In this document: positions 26,574 to 36,153 of the stretch, piece after piece
How positions within the stretch are numbered: position 1 is the first letter of the stretch
Layout: each line of letters opens with the position of its first letter
Assembly (NCBI GenBank): GCA_945870185.1
Contig: CAMBRK010000013.1
Span: forward strand, 1-64,000
DNA length: 64,000 nucleotides
Direction of reading: 5' to 3'
Origin: Aureispira sp. CCB-QB1
Lineage (GTDB): Bacteria; Bacteroidota; Bacteroidia; Chitinophagales; Saprospiraceae
The notes under the pieces: generated by a model
Databases searched by the model: none
What the model was told of the DNA's origin: nothing
What the model saw: the letters and a program-made list of their open reading frames with translations, nothing else
Program-made: the position numbers and the translations under genes

Positions 26574-27572
26574 ATGAAAGTAGCATTAGTAGGAGCAACA
26601 GGCCTTGTAGGTAGAGTGATGAATGAAGTTCTGGAAGAATACGATTTTCCAATAACTGAATACATCCCTGTGGCATCTAGTAGATCTATAGGGAAATCAG
26701 TTACTTACAAAGGTAAAGCTTATCCTATCGTGAGCATGGAAGATGCTATAATAATGAAACCACAAATAGCAATATTTTCTGCTGGTGGGTCTACATCATT
26801 AGAATGGGCACCCCAATTTGCAGAAGTAGGTACAGTAGTTATTGATAATTCAAGTGCTTGGAGAATGGACCCTACTAAAAAATTGGTGGTTCCGGAAATC
26901 AATGCACATGAACTTACCTTAAATGACAAAATCATTGCAAATCCTAATTGTTCGACAATACAAATGGTCGTTGCCTTGGCACCATTGCACCAGAAATACG
27001 GGATAAAAAGGCTGGTAATATCTACTTATCAATCTTTTACTGGTACTGGAGCAAAAGCCGTGGCACAATATGAAACGGAAAAAGCTGGCCAAGCTTGTAG
27101 CAAAGATGAAATGGCTTATCATTATCAGATTTTTGAGAATGCCATTCCACAATGTGATGTATTCCTAGATAATCTGTATACGAAAGAAGAAATGAAACTA
27201 GTCCATGAAACCAAAAAGATATTGGGCGATGATACTTTAAGAATCACGGCTACAGCTGTAAGAATTCCTGTAAACGGTGGACACTCAGAATCAGTAAATG
27301 TAGAGTTTCATAAGCCATTCGAACTTTCTGATATACAAGAAACACTGAATAGTGCACCAGGTATCATATTACAGGATGATCCTGAAACTTTTAAATATCC
27401 AATGCCGTTGTATAGTAAGAATAAAAATGAAGTTTTTGTAGGTCGAGTCAGAAGAGATGAGTCCGTAGAAAATGGTATCAATATGTGGATTGTAGCAGAT
27501 AATCTGCGTAAAGGGGCTGCTACCAATGCAGTACAAATAGCGCAGTATTTAATAGAACATCGTTTAGTTTAA
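26574..27572 (+). CDS. asd: Aspartate-semialdehyde dehydrogenase
   Basis: The 332-residue enzyme is full length. The NADP-binding motif GATGLVGRVM is at 7-16, the catalytic cysteine is in NPNCST (Cys126), and the GGHSESVNVEF segment (about 242-252) carries the catalytic histidine. It reduces aspartyl phosphate to aspartate semialdehyde, the branch point for lysine, diaminopimelate, methionine and threonine synthesis, in the cytosol. It is monocistronic here, with no lysC or dapA beside it. The ATG at 26574 starts directly on the conserved MKVALVGATG. Confidence 0.96.
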   Translation: MKVALVGATGLVGRVMNEVLEEYDFPITEYIPVASSRSIGKSVTYKGKAYPIVSMEDAIIMKPQIAIFSAGGSTSLEWAPQFAEVGTVVIDNSSAWRMDPTKKLVVPEINAHELTLNDKIIANPNCSTIQMVVALAPLHQKYGIKRLVISTYQSFTGTGAKAVAQYETEKAGQACSKDEMAYHYQIFENAIPQCDVFLDNLYTKEEMKLVHETKKILGDDTLRITATAVRIPVNGGHSESVNVEFHKPFELSDIQETLNSAPGIILQDDPETFKYPMPLYSKNKNEVFVGRVRRDESVENGINMWIVADNLRKGAATNAVQIAQYLIEHRLV

Positions 27573-27717
27573 ACTTATAGAAATTTGAATTGAAAAAATT
27601 TGAAACATTAATTGTCAATGAATTAAAAAATAATTTTTTTGGATTTAATTTCTGTAGCTTAAATTGTTATTATTACTTATAGTTTTTTATTGATTTTTTA
27701 ATTTACATTGTTAAAAC

Positions 27718-29289
27718 ATGAGACGCAAATTAGTACTTTGGGGTTCCAACGAGAAAGATGAGAAATTACTTGTTGCTTTGGAACTTCTTGAAAAGGAGAA
27801 TGTGGTAAATATTTTTACCTTTCCTGAAAATGTAGCCACTGAAGATTTTTACAAGAGCATGTCTGAAAAATGGAAGGATGACATCGAAGTGGAATTCCCT
27901 TCTGGATTTTCTAAAATAGAAAGAAAACTGTCTGTTTCTGACAGTCTCTTACCTGATGAGCTAAAAGTAGAACGCCCTGATCTTGTTACCAGAGCTCAAG
28001 CCGAATGGCACTTTGTAGTCCTTTCATCTAAACTTTATGGGATGTACAAATCAGAATTTGAAGAGATCAAAGAAAAAGTGGAAGGATTGAGCCAGTATGA
28101 AAATGTCATGTGGGAAGATCTCAAAAACTTCTGGACGAAGGTTCAAAATCAAGTTAACGAAAAAAATCTTTTCCGTGAGCATGGCGCAGCCCTTCGTGAG
28201 AAAACCAACGGTTTATTTGACAAGCTGAAGGAACTGAAAAAATCTTTGGAAGGAGAATTCGAAACCCAATCGAAAAAACATTATGAGTCCTTTAGCCAAG
28301 AACTCCATGATATCGAAGAAAAGATAGAAAAAGGATTAGGTTTATCCCCATTGTTTGAAGATCTTAAAAAAATTCAAACAAAAATAAGAGACTTTAAATT
28401 TACCAAAGAAGATAGAAATGAACTTTGGGACAAAATAGACACCACCTTTAAAAAGTTAAAAGAAAAAAGAGGTAACCCGGGTGAGCAGCAAGTCAATAAT
28501 AATTTGGCAAGATTGGAAACTCGCTACAATGGCTTGATCGTAGCTATACAGAAAATGCAAAAGTCTGTTGATTATGATAAGCAAGATCTAGACTTCCAAA
28601 ATAAAAAAGTAGGAGAAAGTGATGGTCAATTGGAATCACAACTTAGAGTAGCCAAAATTAGGATGATCGAAGAAAGGCTACGCTCTAAGGAAGAAAAGTT
28701 GGCAGATATGAACTTGACCAAAAATGAGCTCGAATCGAGGATGGAAAAAGAGAAAAAACGTGCTACTAAGATGGAGAAGATGGAAAAACTAGAAGAAGCC
28801 AAAGAAGTAGTTAAACAAAAAATAGCCACTGATATCGCTGAGCAATCCAAAGAAATGGATAAAATAGCAGGCAAACTAGAGAAAGCAGCTTCTGAAATCG
28901 TTAAACCTAAAAAAGAGAGCACGTTCTTTGACAAATTATCCGAGTCTGTAGAGCAATTGGTAGAAGATGTAGTAGATACTGCCAAAGCTGTAGCTGAAGT
29001 GGTAGGCGAAAAATTGGAAGATGCGATGGAAAAAGCAGAAGACAAATTGGATAATCTTGAAGATAAAGCTGAAGCTTTTGCAGATGCCGCATCTGCAAAA
29101 TTTGAAGAGTTCAAAGAAAAAGTAGAAGATAAAGCTGAAATCGTTGAAGAAAAGTTCGATGATATCAAAGATGTTGCTGAAGATAAGCTCGAAGATGCTC
29201 TCGACAAGGCTTCGGAGCTGGCTTCAGAAGTTAAGGAGAAGTTTTCATTTGATACTGACGCTGATGAAAAGAAAAGTGAAGAAGCTTAA
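27718..29289 (+). CDS. Coiled-coil protein with an amphipathic LEA-like C-terminus
   Basis: The 523-residue protein lacks a signal peptide. Residues 1-110 form a small unrecognised globular domain (MRRKLVLWGSNEKDEKLLVA). The region about 115-400 is mostly charged helix with coiled-coil heptads. Within it, WDKIDTTFKKLKEKRGN and surrounding text recall DUF349-type helical repeats (weak). The last 120 residues are repeats of an alanine/acidic/lysine amphipathic helix (KVEDKAEIVEEKFDDIKDVA and variants), like late-embryogenesis-abundant or apolipoprotein-like sequences. It is cytosolic. The skewed codon content makes a false 193-residue ORF on the minus strand. A strong terminator follows, so it is a single-gene unit. 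Function is unknown. Confidence 0.75.
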   Translation: MRRKLVLWGSNEKDEKLLVALELLEKENVVNIFTFPENVATEDFYKSMSEKWKDDIEVEFPSGFSKIERKLSVSDSLLPDELKVERPDLVTRAQAEWHFVVLSSKLYGMYKSEFEEIKEKVEGLSQYENVMWEDLKNFWTKVQNQVNEKNLFREHGAALREKTNGLFDKLKELKKSLEGEFETQSKKHYESFSQELHDIEEKIEKGLGLSPLFEDLKKIQTKIRDFKFTKEDRNELWDKIDTTFKKLKEKRGNPGEQQVNNNLARLETRYNGLIVAIQKMQKSVDYDKQDLDFQNKKVGESDGQLESQLRVAKIRMIEERLRSKEEKLADMNLTKNELESRMEKEKKRATKMEKMEKLEEAKEVVKQKIATDIAEQSKEMDKIAGKLEKAASEIVKPKKESTFFDKLSESVEQLVEDVVDTAKAVAEVVGEKLEDAMEKAEDKLDNLEDKAEAFADAASAKFEEFKEKVEDKAEIVEEKFDDIKDVAEDKLEDALDKASELASEVKEKFSFDTDADEKKSEEA

Positions 29290-29382
29290 GAGGAAGTCGG
29301 TCATTCTTATGAATTTTTCAGGAAAGTCTTCTGTAGAATTTAAATAATTACAGTTCATAATTATAAAAACTGAGTTAACTAT

Positions 29383-29430
29383 AAAAAGAGCAGCGAACAA
29401 AATGTATTGTTAGTTGCTCTTTTTATTTTT
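29383..29430 (+). terminator. Intrinsic terminator of the coiled-coil gene
   Basis: An 18-bp imperfect stem, AAAAAGAGCAGCGAACAA (29383-29400) with TTGTTAGTTGCTCTTTTT (29407-29424), has 16 matches and a 6-nt loop. It ends in a T-rich tract. Confidence 0.85.
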
Positions 29431-29443
29431 TGAGCAAAAAAAA

Positions 29444-29502
29444 GCGGTGTTAGTCCAAAGACCAACAACCGCATAACCATAAAAAACCAATTGAAAACAA
29501 TT
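29444..29502 (+). other. Structured leader upstream of radA
   Basis: Two hairpins lie between the terminator and radA. The first pairs GCGGTGTTAGTC (29444-29455) with GACCAACAACCGC (29460-29472), loop CAAA, with one mismatch and one bulge. The second pairs AATTG (29489-29493) with CAATT (29498-29502). A 27-codon open frame (29509-29592) follows and stops just before the radA start. I do not recognise a known riboswitch or leader. Confidence 0.35.
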
Positions 29503-29604
29503 TAATTTATGACCACTTTTGGACTGTTATTTCTAAACTATCTATTTATACTTTTAAGACGAGTAAAATATTCAACATCACATATTTTTTAAAAAAAAAT
29601 TATC

Positions 29605-30975
29605 TTGAAAATAAAATCTTCATTTTTTTGCAGCAGTTGCGGTACTGAAAGTCCTAAATGGGTCGGGAAGTGTCCCTCATGTGGAGAGTGGAATACTTAC
29701 CAAGAAGAAGTAATAGAAAAGAAAACCGCAGCCGAAGAAAAAGAGCAAGTATGGCGCACCACTAAAAAAGAAAAAAGCTCACCTAAAAGGTTGTCGGAAG
29801 TATCCGCCCTTTCCTCACAACGCATAGATACTTATGATGGTGAACTCAATCGTGTCTTAGGGGGCGGATTGGTAGCAGGATCAATGATACTCGTAGGTGG
29901 TCAACCAGGTATAGGAAAGTCTACACTCTTACTCCAACTAGCTTTAAGACAAAACTTAAAAATACTTTATGTCTCAGGTGAAGAAAGTGAAGAGCAAATA
30001 AAAATGCGTGCTGACAGGATAGGTCGTAAAAACGATAACTGTTATATTTATACCGATGTCAATGTTTCCAGTATACTCAAAGTTGCCAATCAAATAGAAC
30101 CTGATCTCATCATAGTAGACTCTATTCAGACAGTGGTCAGTACATTTATAGACAGTACGCCGGGAAGTATCTCTCAGGTAAGAGAATGTACAGGTGAACT
30201 GCAGCGATACGCCAAAGAAAGCAATATTCCTATTTTTATCATAGGCCACATTACCAAAGAAGGTGGTATAGCCGGACCTAAGTTACTGGAGCATATTGTA
30301 GATGTAGTATTGCAATTTGAAGGCGATCAGCATTATGCATACCGCATCCTTAGAACGCTAAAAAATAGATTTGGCAGTACTGATGAAATAGGTATCTATG
30401 CCATGGATATCAATGGGCTAAGGGAAATATCCAATCCATCAGAGCTGCTCATCTCTCCTGATGATGCCCATTTGAGCGGTAGTGCCATAGCCGCATCATT
30501 GGAAGGATTAAGACCTTTACTACTCGAAACCCAAGCATTGGTCAGTCCAGCAATATACGGAACACCACAGCGATCTGCTACCGGTTTTGACTTGAGAAGG
30601 TTATCTATGCTTTTGGCAGTGTTGGAAAAAAGATGTGGTCTATCCTTTGGTCAAAATGATGTATTTCTCAATATAGCAGGCGGTATTAAAGTCACTGATC
30701 CATCTATAGATTTGGCTATTGTGGCGGCACTGATCTCTTCGCTGCAGGATATTCATATCAGCAAAAAGATATGTTTTGCAGGAGAAGTAGGATTGTCAGG
30801 TGAGATCAGACCGGTGAGTAGAATAGACCAAAGAATCCAAGAAGCAGGAAGGCTTGGTTTTGAAACCATATTTATCTCCAAGTATAAAGCTGACTTATTG
30901 CCTAAAAAGGATTTTGGAGTAGAAGTCAAGATGTTGACCAAAATTGATGACTTACTCAGAGATGTATTTGCCTAA
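29605..30975 (+). CDS. radA: DNA repair protein RadA (Sms)
   Basis: The 456-residue protein has the full RadA layout: a C4 zinc finger (Cys9, Cys12, Cys23, Cys26 in CSSCG and CPSCGEWN), a RecA-like ATPase with Walker A GGQPGIGKST (about 92-101), the RadA-specific KNRFG motif (253-257), and a C-terminal Lon-like domain (about 285-456). RadA promotes branch migration in recombinational repair. The start codon is TTG: an in-frame stop (TAA at 29590) lies shortly upstream, and no ATG precedes the zinc finger. The DCC-family gene follows after 21 bp and is probably co-transcribed. Confidence 0.96.
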   Translation: MKIKSSFFCSSCGTESPKWVGKCPSCGEWNTYQEEVIEKKTAAEEKEQVWRTTKKEKSSPKRLSEVSALSSQRIDTYDGELNRVLGGGLVAGSMILVGGQPGIGKSTLLLQLALRQNLKILYVSGEESEEQIKMRADRIGRKNDNCYIYTDVNVSSILKVANQIEPDLIIVDSIQTVVSTFIDSTPGSISQVRECTGELQRYAKESNIPIFIIGHITKEGGIAGPKLLEHIVDVVLQFEGDQHYAYRILRTLKNRFGSTDEIGIYAMDINGLREISNPSELLISPDDAHLSGSAIAASLEGLRPLLLETQALVSPAIYGTPQRSATGFDLRRLSMLLAVLEKRCGLSFGQNDVFLNIAGGIKVTDPSIDLAIVAALISSLQDIHISKKICFAGEVGLSGEIRPVSRIDQRIQEAGRLGFETIFISKYKADLLPKKDFGVEVKMLTKIDDLLRDVFA

Positions 30976-30996
30976 AGTCCATGATAAATATTTGCC

Positions 30997-31440
30997 ATGA
31001 AATTTTCGGTTTTATTTTTTGATGGTGATTGTCTGTTGTGCTCTAGGGTAGTTCAATGGATTATCAAAAATGACACCAGAGGCAATATATATTTTTGCAC
31101 ATTGGAAGATGGAAGAAACGCTGGTGTAGATGGTCTTGAAAATGACACGGTTATCTTATGGCACCTCCACAAAACTTATCAAAAAAGTAAGGCTGTAGCC
31201 CAGGTTTTGAAGCTGTTGGGTGGTTTCTATCGTTTAGTTGGGTACGTTATATCTTTTTTTCCTTTAATAATCTCTGATAAAGTTTACGAATTTGTAGCAA
31301 AAAATAGATATGATTGGTTTGGAAAAAAGACCAATTGTCTGATACCGAATCCTGAATGGGCTTACAGGATTTTAAGTTTGGAAAATATTGACAATATGAA
31401 TTTAGAAAAGCCTAATATTGAAAATAAAGATCCACTATAA
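30997..31440 (+). CDS. DCC family (DUF393) thiol-disulfide oxidoreductase-like protein
   Basis: The 147-residue protein opens with LFFDGDCLLCSRVVQWII, the DCC signature in which DGDCxLC holds two cysteines in a thioredoxin-like setting. The C-terminal half has a hydrophobic helix (about 82-96) and the family's WFGKK segment. The family is annotated as thiol-disulfide oxidoreductase, but activity is proven for few members. It lies 21 bp after radA in the same direction. The following gene converges after 29 bp with no obvious terminator between them. Confidence 0.85.
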   Translation: MKFSVLFFDGDCLLCSRVVQWIIKNDTRGNIYFCTLEDGRNAGVDGLENDTVILWHLHKTYQKSKAVAQVLKLLGGFYRLVGYVISFFPLIISDKVYEFVAKNRYDWFGKKTNCLIPNPEWAYRILSLENIDNMNLEKPNIENKDPL

Positions 31441-31469
31441 ATATAAACAAGAATATCTTAACTTTAACT

Positions 31470-33020
31470 TTAATATTTAATCAATTTTTTGACAATAACT
31501 TCTCCATTATCCAATTGGATATTTATAAAATAAGTGCCAGGTATTAATTCAGAAGTTGAAATTTCATTTGGTGGTTCAGATATTTTCTTTAATTGAGTAC
31601 CTTGGAGAGTCCGAATAGTAATAGTTTTAACAGGACTATTATTTTTTAAATAGAAACTTTCATCTGCTGGATTAGGATATATCACAACATCACCTAAACT
31701 ATCAAAGTTCCCTTCATCTGTACCAGACAACCTTGGGGTTACGTTTGTCAAAAATTCACACTTGTCGTCTATACAACCTTGAGCATTCATCCGTACAACA
31801 AACAGATCTAAATCAGTTCTGCCCAGCTGAACAATAGGATCAAAATCAAGATAGTTAGCAATTTTCCCAACTACAAAAAGATCGCCGGTTTCTAATTCTA
31901 CAAAATCTTTGAAATCACCATATGCTGAGATATTGCCTGTAGTCTCTCTGAAAAATGCCTTTTCCCATAATAACTTACCATTGCTGGTCATTCTAAAAAT
32001 ATAGGGTACTGCCGAAATTTTTGTGTTTAAGTTTAACCCTAGATTACCATAATAACCCACACCAAGTATATCTCCATTTTTCAGCACTTTTAATTGACTT
32101 AATTGTCTTTGAATTTGATTTGAATTAAATGGGAAATTATAGTGCCAAACTTTGTTGTTTAAGCTATCAATGCAAAGTATCGATGCTATTTGTCTATACT
32201 TGTCTTCAGAAACTGTCATGACTAAATTACCATTTTCCAATTCACAAATTCGAGGCCAAATATTTCCTTTATTTTCTCCTAGGACCACTTTTCGGATGGG
32301 AACAAAATTCTCATTATACTCGATTGTATAGTAGTAATCTTTTAATTTTTCACGTACTTCAAAAGAAAGTACAAGGTTTTGTCTTTTATTGATAAGCGAT
32401 GACCAGACGGTAGTACTTTCACCAAAGCTTATAACAGCAGATGTATCCAAAATACCTTCGGTTATCTTTAAAATGAGGATGTTCTTATTGTTTTTTATTG
32501 AGTCTATACCTGATCCTATGATAAATAAACTCTTATCTTTATACTTTGTTAAAATCTGAGCGTAATCTATTTGGTTTTTGTCATGAGAGCTAAAATAATC
32601 GCTGCTCAAATGATCTAAATCATCCAATGATAGTTTGTTTAACATGAAACGATGATTGCCGTAGTCTCCGATAGGTTCGCCAGAAAGAAATATATTTTTA
32701 CTCATCGTATCTATAATCATAGATGTGAGGCCGGTACTAAATTTTTTGATTATCTTACGATTGATAGTAGTTGCATTACTGTCTAGTACTACCACTCCAC
32801 AACATGGTTCGACTAATTTCCCTTCATCATCTTGGCATATTCCAGCCCAATGAATAATAAATTCATCATTGTATTTGACAACTTCCATTCCATTCTGAGG
32901 ACTACCATCATAATCAATAATTTTACTAAAAGTATTTTGTCCTCTACTTTCAAATAGAACCAAAAGAAGTATAAAGATACTTAATACAGCTTTGATAATA
33001 TGAGGTATTAATTTTTGCAC
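31470..33020 (-). CDS. Secreted protein with a T9SS type A sorting domain
   Basis: The 516-residue protein has a signal peptide (ending FESRGQ at about 28), a beta-strand-rich body resembling a beta-propeller with repeats such as LVMTVSEDKY and GDILGVGYYGN, and a C-terminal T9SS type A domain (about 440-516; VVIYPNPADESFYL, then LIPGTYFINI and KKLIKY). The start is a GTG at 33020; no ATG occurs before the signal peptide. A TAGTTTTG -7-like box (33020-33027) overlaps it, so either the transcript is leaderless or the box is fortuitous. The body is not assigned to a known enzyme family. It lies 61 bp after the serine protease gene and may share its transcript. Confidence 0.8.
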   Translation of the reverse strand: MQKLIPHIIKAVLSIFILLLVLFESRGQNTFSKIIDYDGSPQNGMEVVKYNDEFIIHWAGICQDDEGKLVEPCCGVVVLDSNATTINRKIIKKFSTGLTSMIIDTMSKNIFLSGEPIGDYGNHRFMLNKLSLDDLDHLSSDYFSSHDKNQIDYAQILTKYKDKSLFIIGSGIDSIKNNKNILILKITEGILDTSAVISFGESTTVWSSLINKRQNLVLSFEVREKLKDYYYTIEYNENFVPIRKVVLGENKGNIWPRICELENGNLVMTVSEDKYRQIASILCIDSLNNKVWHYNFPFNSNQIQRQLSQLKVLKNGDILGVGYYGNLGLNLNTKISAVPYIFRMTSNGKLLWEKAFFRETTGNISAYGDFKDFVELETGDLFVVGKIANYLDFDPIVQLGRTDLDLFVVRMNAQGCIDDKCEFLTNVTPRLSGTDEGNFDSLGDVVIYPNPADESFYLKNNSPVKTITIRTLQGTQLKKISEPPNEISTSELIPGTYFINIQLDNGEVIVKKLIKY

Positions 33021-33081
33021 AAAACTAAATTTATAAATAATAAAAATTATGACTCACTCTAATGAATTAGAAAACTTATAA

Positions 33082-35964
33082 TTAATTAACTTTTACAAAC
33101 CTGTAAATATAAATAGGAGTATTATCTTTAAAAACTTCAACAAAATATAATCCGTTATTACAGTTACTCAAATTAAGTTCATTTTTTCCTTCAAAACATA
33201 CTTTTTCTAATTTCAAATTATTGAATTGATCAAAAATTTTCACGTTATATCCTGATTTATTTTTATTTTTTGGTATATCAATAAATAATTCATTAGAAAT
33301 CAAAGGATTTGGATAAGACTTTATTAAACTACTAGGTTCATCTCCATAAGACCTAATTTCTGTATTGTTTAAGTGAGTAATCTCAAATGGTAATAGCTCA
33401 TTAGTAAGAATATAATATATACCCTTTATATAACCTTTATATTCACTATCGAAAGAAGCCATATGAAATAAACTATCTTTTGAAGAGTTTGAAATTTTAA
33501 CTAAATTATTTACACCTCGATCGTAAATACTAGTATTTGATAACTTTAAATAATTTAAGTATATCTTACTAGCCTCTATAAAATAAAATTGGCCTAAATT
33601 TAAATACTCAAAATTATTTAGAATATTATAAGCACTAGCATAATCATTATCCATCACTAAAAATGAATATGAAGTAAGTTTATCGTTGAAATCATCTTGT
33701 AGCAAATAATAATTTATTGCTACTTCTTTACTATTTTCTTGTAAAATAAAATTCTTGAATATAGACTCTTTTAATATTTTTAAACATCTAAGGTGTTTTG
33801 AAATTAGCCATGACTTTAATTTTGATGATATATTTGTGTCTTTCTTTAACCTCTCAATCTCAGCTTTAATGGCCTTCTCCATTATTAACTTATCCTGAAG
33901 ATTAAACGGTATTATGCAATTTCTATAATTTGGTGGCAAAGTACCCCATATATTATTTCCACAATTTAAAACATTATCTTCAATTGCATTTTCTAAAGTG
34001 AAATTTCCCTGACCAGGATATTTACATGAACTAATAGTTGTAGCATTTTTTAAATAATATGAAAAGGTTTGTGATGTGCTACTAGTAATAATCTTATTAT
34101 TTATGTTCGAAAAACAATTTCCTGCCGAAAAGGCCTCATTACCTTGAGCATCAAAAATTGATGAGTTATCGTTTATTTCTAAATCTGTAATTGAACTATA
34201 GTTAAAACAATTTGTAAGAAACTCTATTTTATTATTTCCATAAATACAGTTTGAATAATTATTGCCTAAAAATTCATTAGTCTCAATTCGATTCCATATT
34301 CCACCAGTATTTTTACTTATTACTCCAATATTTGATACTACAAAATTATTACCCCCAATATTAAATGAAGAATTTCCATCCAAGATTACTCCATCTTCTC
34401 CACCAAAAACATTATTACTAATATTAAATTCAGCCATATTGCCTTGAGATGAAATATAAATACCTTTTGTAGAAAATATATTATTTTCAGTAATATTTGA
34501 CCCAATTAAATTAGGATATGCAGAAATAAAATTCATTGCAGAATTCCCATAAAAACTACTGCCATTTACATTGACAACAGAATTTTCCGAGCTTATTCCT
34601 ACTTCAACTGAACTAGAGAATGTTGTTTCAGATACTTCTACGCCAATATTACTAATCAATTTAATTCCTATTTCACAATTTTGAAAATTTGATCCAAGAA
34701 TTTTTGATTGATCATACCATGAGAACCATAAATTTGAATATCCATATGGCCCAACTTCTATCCCAACATCACAATTGTTGAAAGTTGAATTTTCAGTTGT
34801 AATTTTTGACCCAGAAAGGTTAAAAAATGTTCCTAGAAAAAATCCAGGAACAATATTTGAAGTGCTAATTCCAATTTCAGCATTTTCAATAATTGATCCA
34901 TTTTTCATTTCAACACCGTGATTTTGCCCCGTAAAAATATTGCCAAAAACTCTTAATCCTTTCCATTTAACAGAACTATTACATGATGTCAATTTACCAC
35001 CATCTATGATAATTTTAGCCCCATCTTCTACCAGAATAATAGAATTATTAGTTAGTTTAACTTCTGAATTTATTGTCAAAACAGAAGGAGCTTTAATCTT
35101 AAGTGTACCATTTATTACCGGCAAATTTAAAGTTTGAGAAGTGTTTATTTCAATTGTTGTAGTTTGAACTGATGATGTTGAATTAATAAAATTATGAGCT
35201 GCCCTAAAATCCGCATAAAGTGTTGGAAAATTCTCAATGGGGCATCCTCCTGCCCAACTTGCAGCTCCAATTAATTTAGGTTCACCATCAATGTCTATAA
35301 CCGCTGGGCCTCCACTATCGCCTCCGCCTGCAGCAATTCCTGGAGAATAAAAGGCAGCGGTACTATTGCCAATTTCAAAGGCAAAATTTGGAGGGCATAA
35401 ATTATTTGAATTGTTTATTAAAACAGTTGCATCTTCATCTGAAATTAATGGTATGCTAGCAGATAATAATACAGAACTAGCACTGGAATTATTTGTAGCA
35501 CCCCATCCCGAAATTATTGCAGTTGTGCCTACCGAAATAACTGAATTTGGATCTACTAATTGAATGGGTTGCACTGATTCATTAAAACACAATGGAGTAC
35601 TTAAACGAATCATAGCAATATCATAACCATTAAGAAAATTGACATAATTTGGATGTATAATCACCTCATTAACCAAAATTCTTTGCCCTATCGAATTATT
35701 AGTTTGGTCTGTTGCACCTGCATGTACCATGAACGGTCCACTTAAATCTGCAAAACAATGAGCTGCACTAACAATCCATTCATTATTTATTATACTTCCG
35801 CCACAATGATGAGCTCCATTTAATTCTATTGATACTTGCCAAGGGACTTCTGTAATTTGCGTAGGAGTTCCTCCAAAAATATATGTGTTCTGACAATTTA
35901 CAGAATTAAAATTTAATGAAGTGATTAAAACACTAAAAAGACTTATAATAGTTTTGATGCTCAT
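33082..35964 (-). CDS. Secreted S1 (chymotrypsin-fold) serine protease fused to a beta-helix, T9SS type A
   Basis: The 960-residue protein has a signal peptide (about 1-24). An S1 protease domain follows (about 29-255) with a complete triad: His69 in AAHC, Asp115 in YDIAMIRL and Ser217 in GGDSGGP. The residue matching position 189 of chymotrypsin is Ala, so trypsin-type specificity is not expected. After a short beta linker, a right-handed parallel beta-helix spans about 300-650 (repeated short strands such as GIYISSQGN and GVILDGNSSF). A helical segment follows (about 690-860), then a T9SS type A sorting domain (about 885-960; KSYPNPLISNELFI, NGLYFVEV). The gene is visibly more A/T-rich than its neighbours. 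It is likely a surface or secreted protease. Confidence 0.88.
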   Translation of the reverse strand: MSIKTIISLFSVLITSLNFNSVNCQNTYIFGGTPTQITEVPWQVSIELNGAHHCGGSIINNEWIVSAAHCFADLSGPFMVHAGATDQTNNSIGQRILVNEVIIHPNYVNFLNGYDIAMIRLSTPLCFNESVQPIQLVDPNSVISVGTTAIISGWGATNNSSASSVLLSASIPLISDEDATVLINNSNNLCPPNFAFEIGNSTAAFYSPGIAAGGGDSGGPAVIDIDGEPKLIGAASWAGGCPIENFPTLYADFRAAHNFINSTSSVQTTTIEINTSQTLNLPVINGTLKIKAPSVLTINSEVKLTNNSIILVEDGAKIIIDGGKLTSCNSSVKWKGLRVFGNIFTGQNHGVEMKNGSIIENAEIGISTSNIVPGFFLGTFFNLSGSKITTENSTFNNCDVGIEVGPYGYSNLWFSWYDQSKILGSNFQNCEIGIKLISNIGVEVSETTFSSSVEVGISSENSVVNVNGSSFYGNSAMNFISAYPNLIGSNITENNIFSTKGIYISSQGNMAEFNISNNVFGGEDGVILDGNSSFNIGGNNFVVSNIGVISKNTGGIWNRIETNEFLGNNYSNCIYGNNKIEFLTNCFNYSSITDLEINDNSSIFDAQGNEAFSAGNCFSNINNKIITSSTSQTFSYYLKNATTISSCKYPGQGNFTLENAIEDNVLNCGNNIWGTLPPNYRNCIIPFNLQDKLIMEKAIKAEIERLKKDTNISSKLKSWLISKHLRCLKILKESIFKNFILQENSKEVAINYYLLQDDFNDKLTSYSFLVMDNDYASAYNILNNFEYLNLGQFYFIEASKIYLNYLKLSNTSIYDRGVNNLVKISNSSKDSLFHMASFDSEYKGYIKGIYYILTNELLPFEITHLNNTEIRSYGDEPSSLIKSYPNPLISNELFIDIPKNKNKSGYNVKIFDQFNNLKLEKVCFEGKNELNLSNCNNGLYFVEVFKDNTPIYIYRFVKVN

Positions 35965-35987
35965 TATTTAAAAAATTATATTTCACA

Positions 35988-36021
35988 CAAATATAGTACA
36001 TATTTTTCTTATTAAGATCAA
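35988..36021 (-). promoter_or_regulatory. Candidate promoter of the serine protease gene
   Basis: The minus strand has TATATTTG (35988-35995) with a TTG 23 bp further upstream (36019-36021), slightly longer than the usual 19-21 spacing. The ATG at 35964 would be about 18 nt from the start of transcription. Confidence 0.45.
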
Positions 36022-36153
36022 TTCTTTTAGAGGAATTTTGACAAGTTCTGTCATCCACGATGAATTATTTTTTGGAGTCTATAGTCTAAAAATGGTTTAT
36101 TGCTTATAATAATTAAGTATTAAATTGGTAGTTTCATTACTTTAAAAAGAAGA

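Noticed and set aside
28626-29207. 193-residue minus-strand frame rich in Ser/Ala/Leu
   Set aside because: It is the antisense shadow of the coiled-coil gene; the composition follows from Glu/Lys/Ala codons on the other strand.
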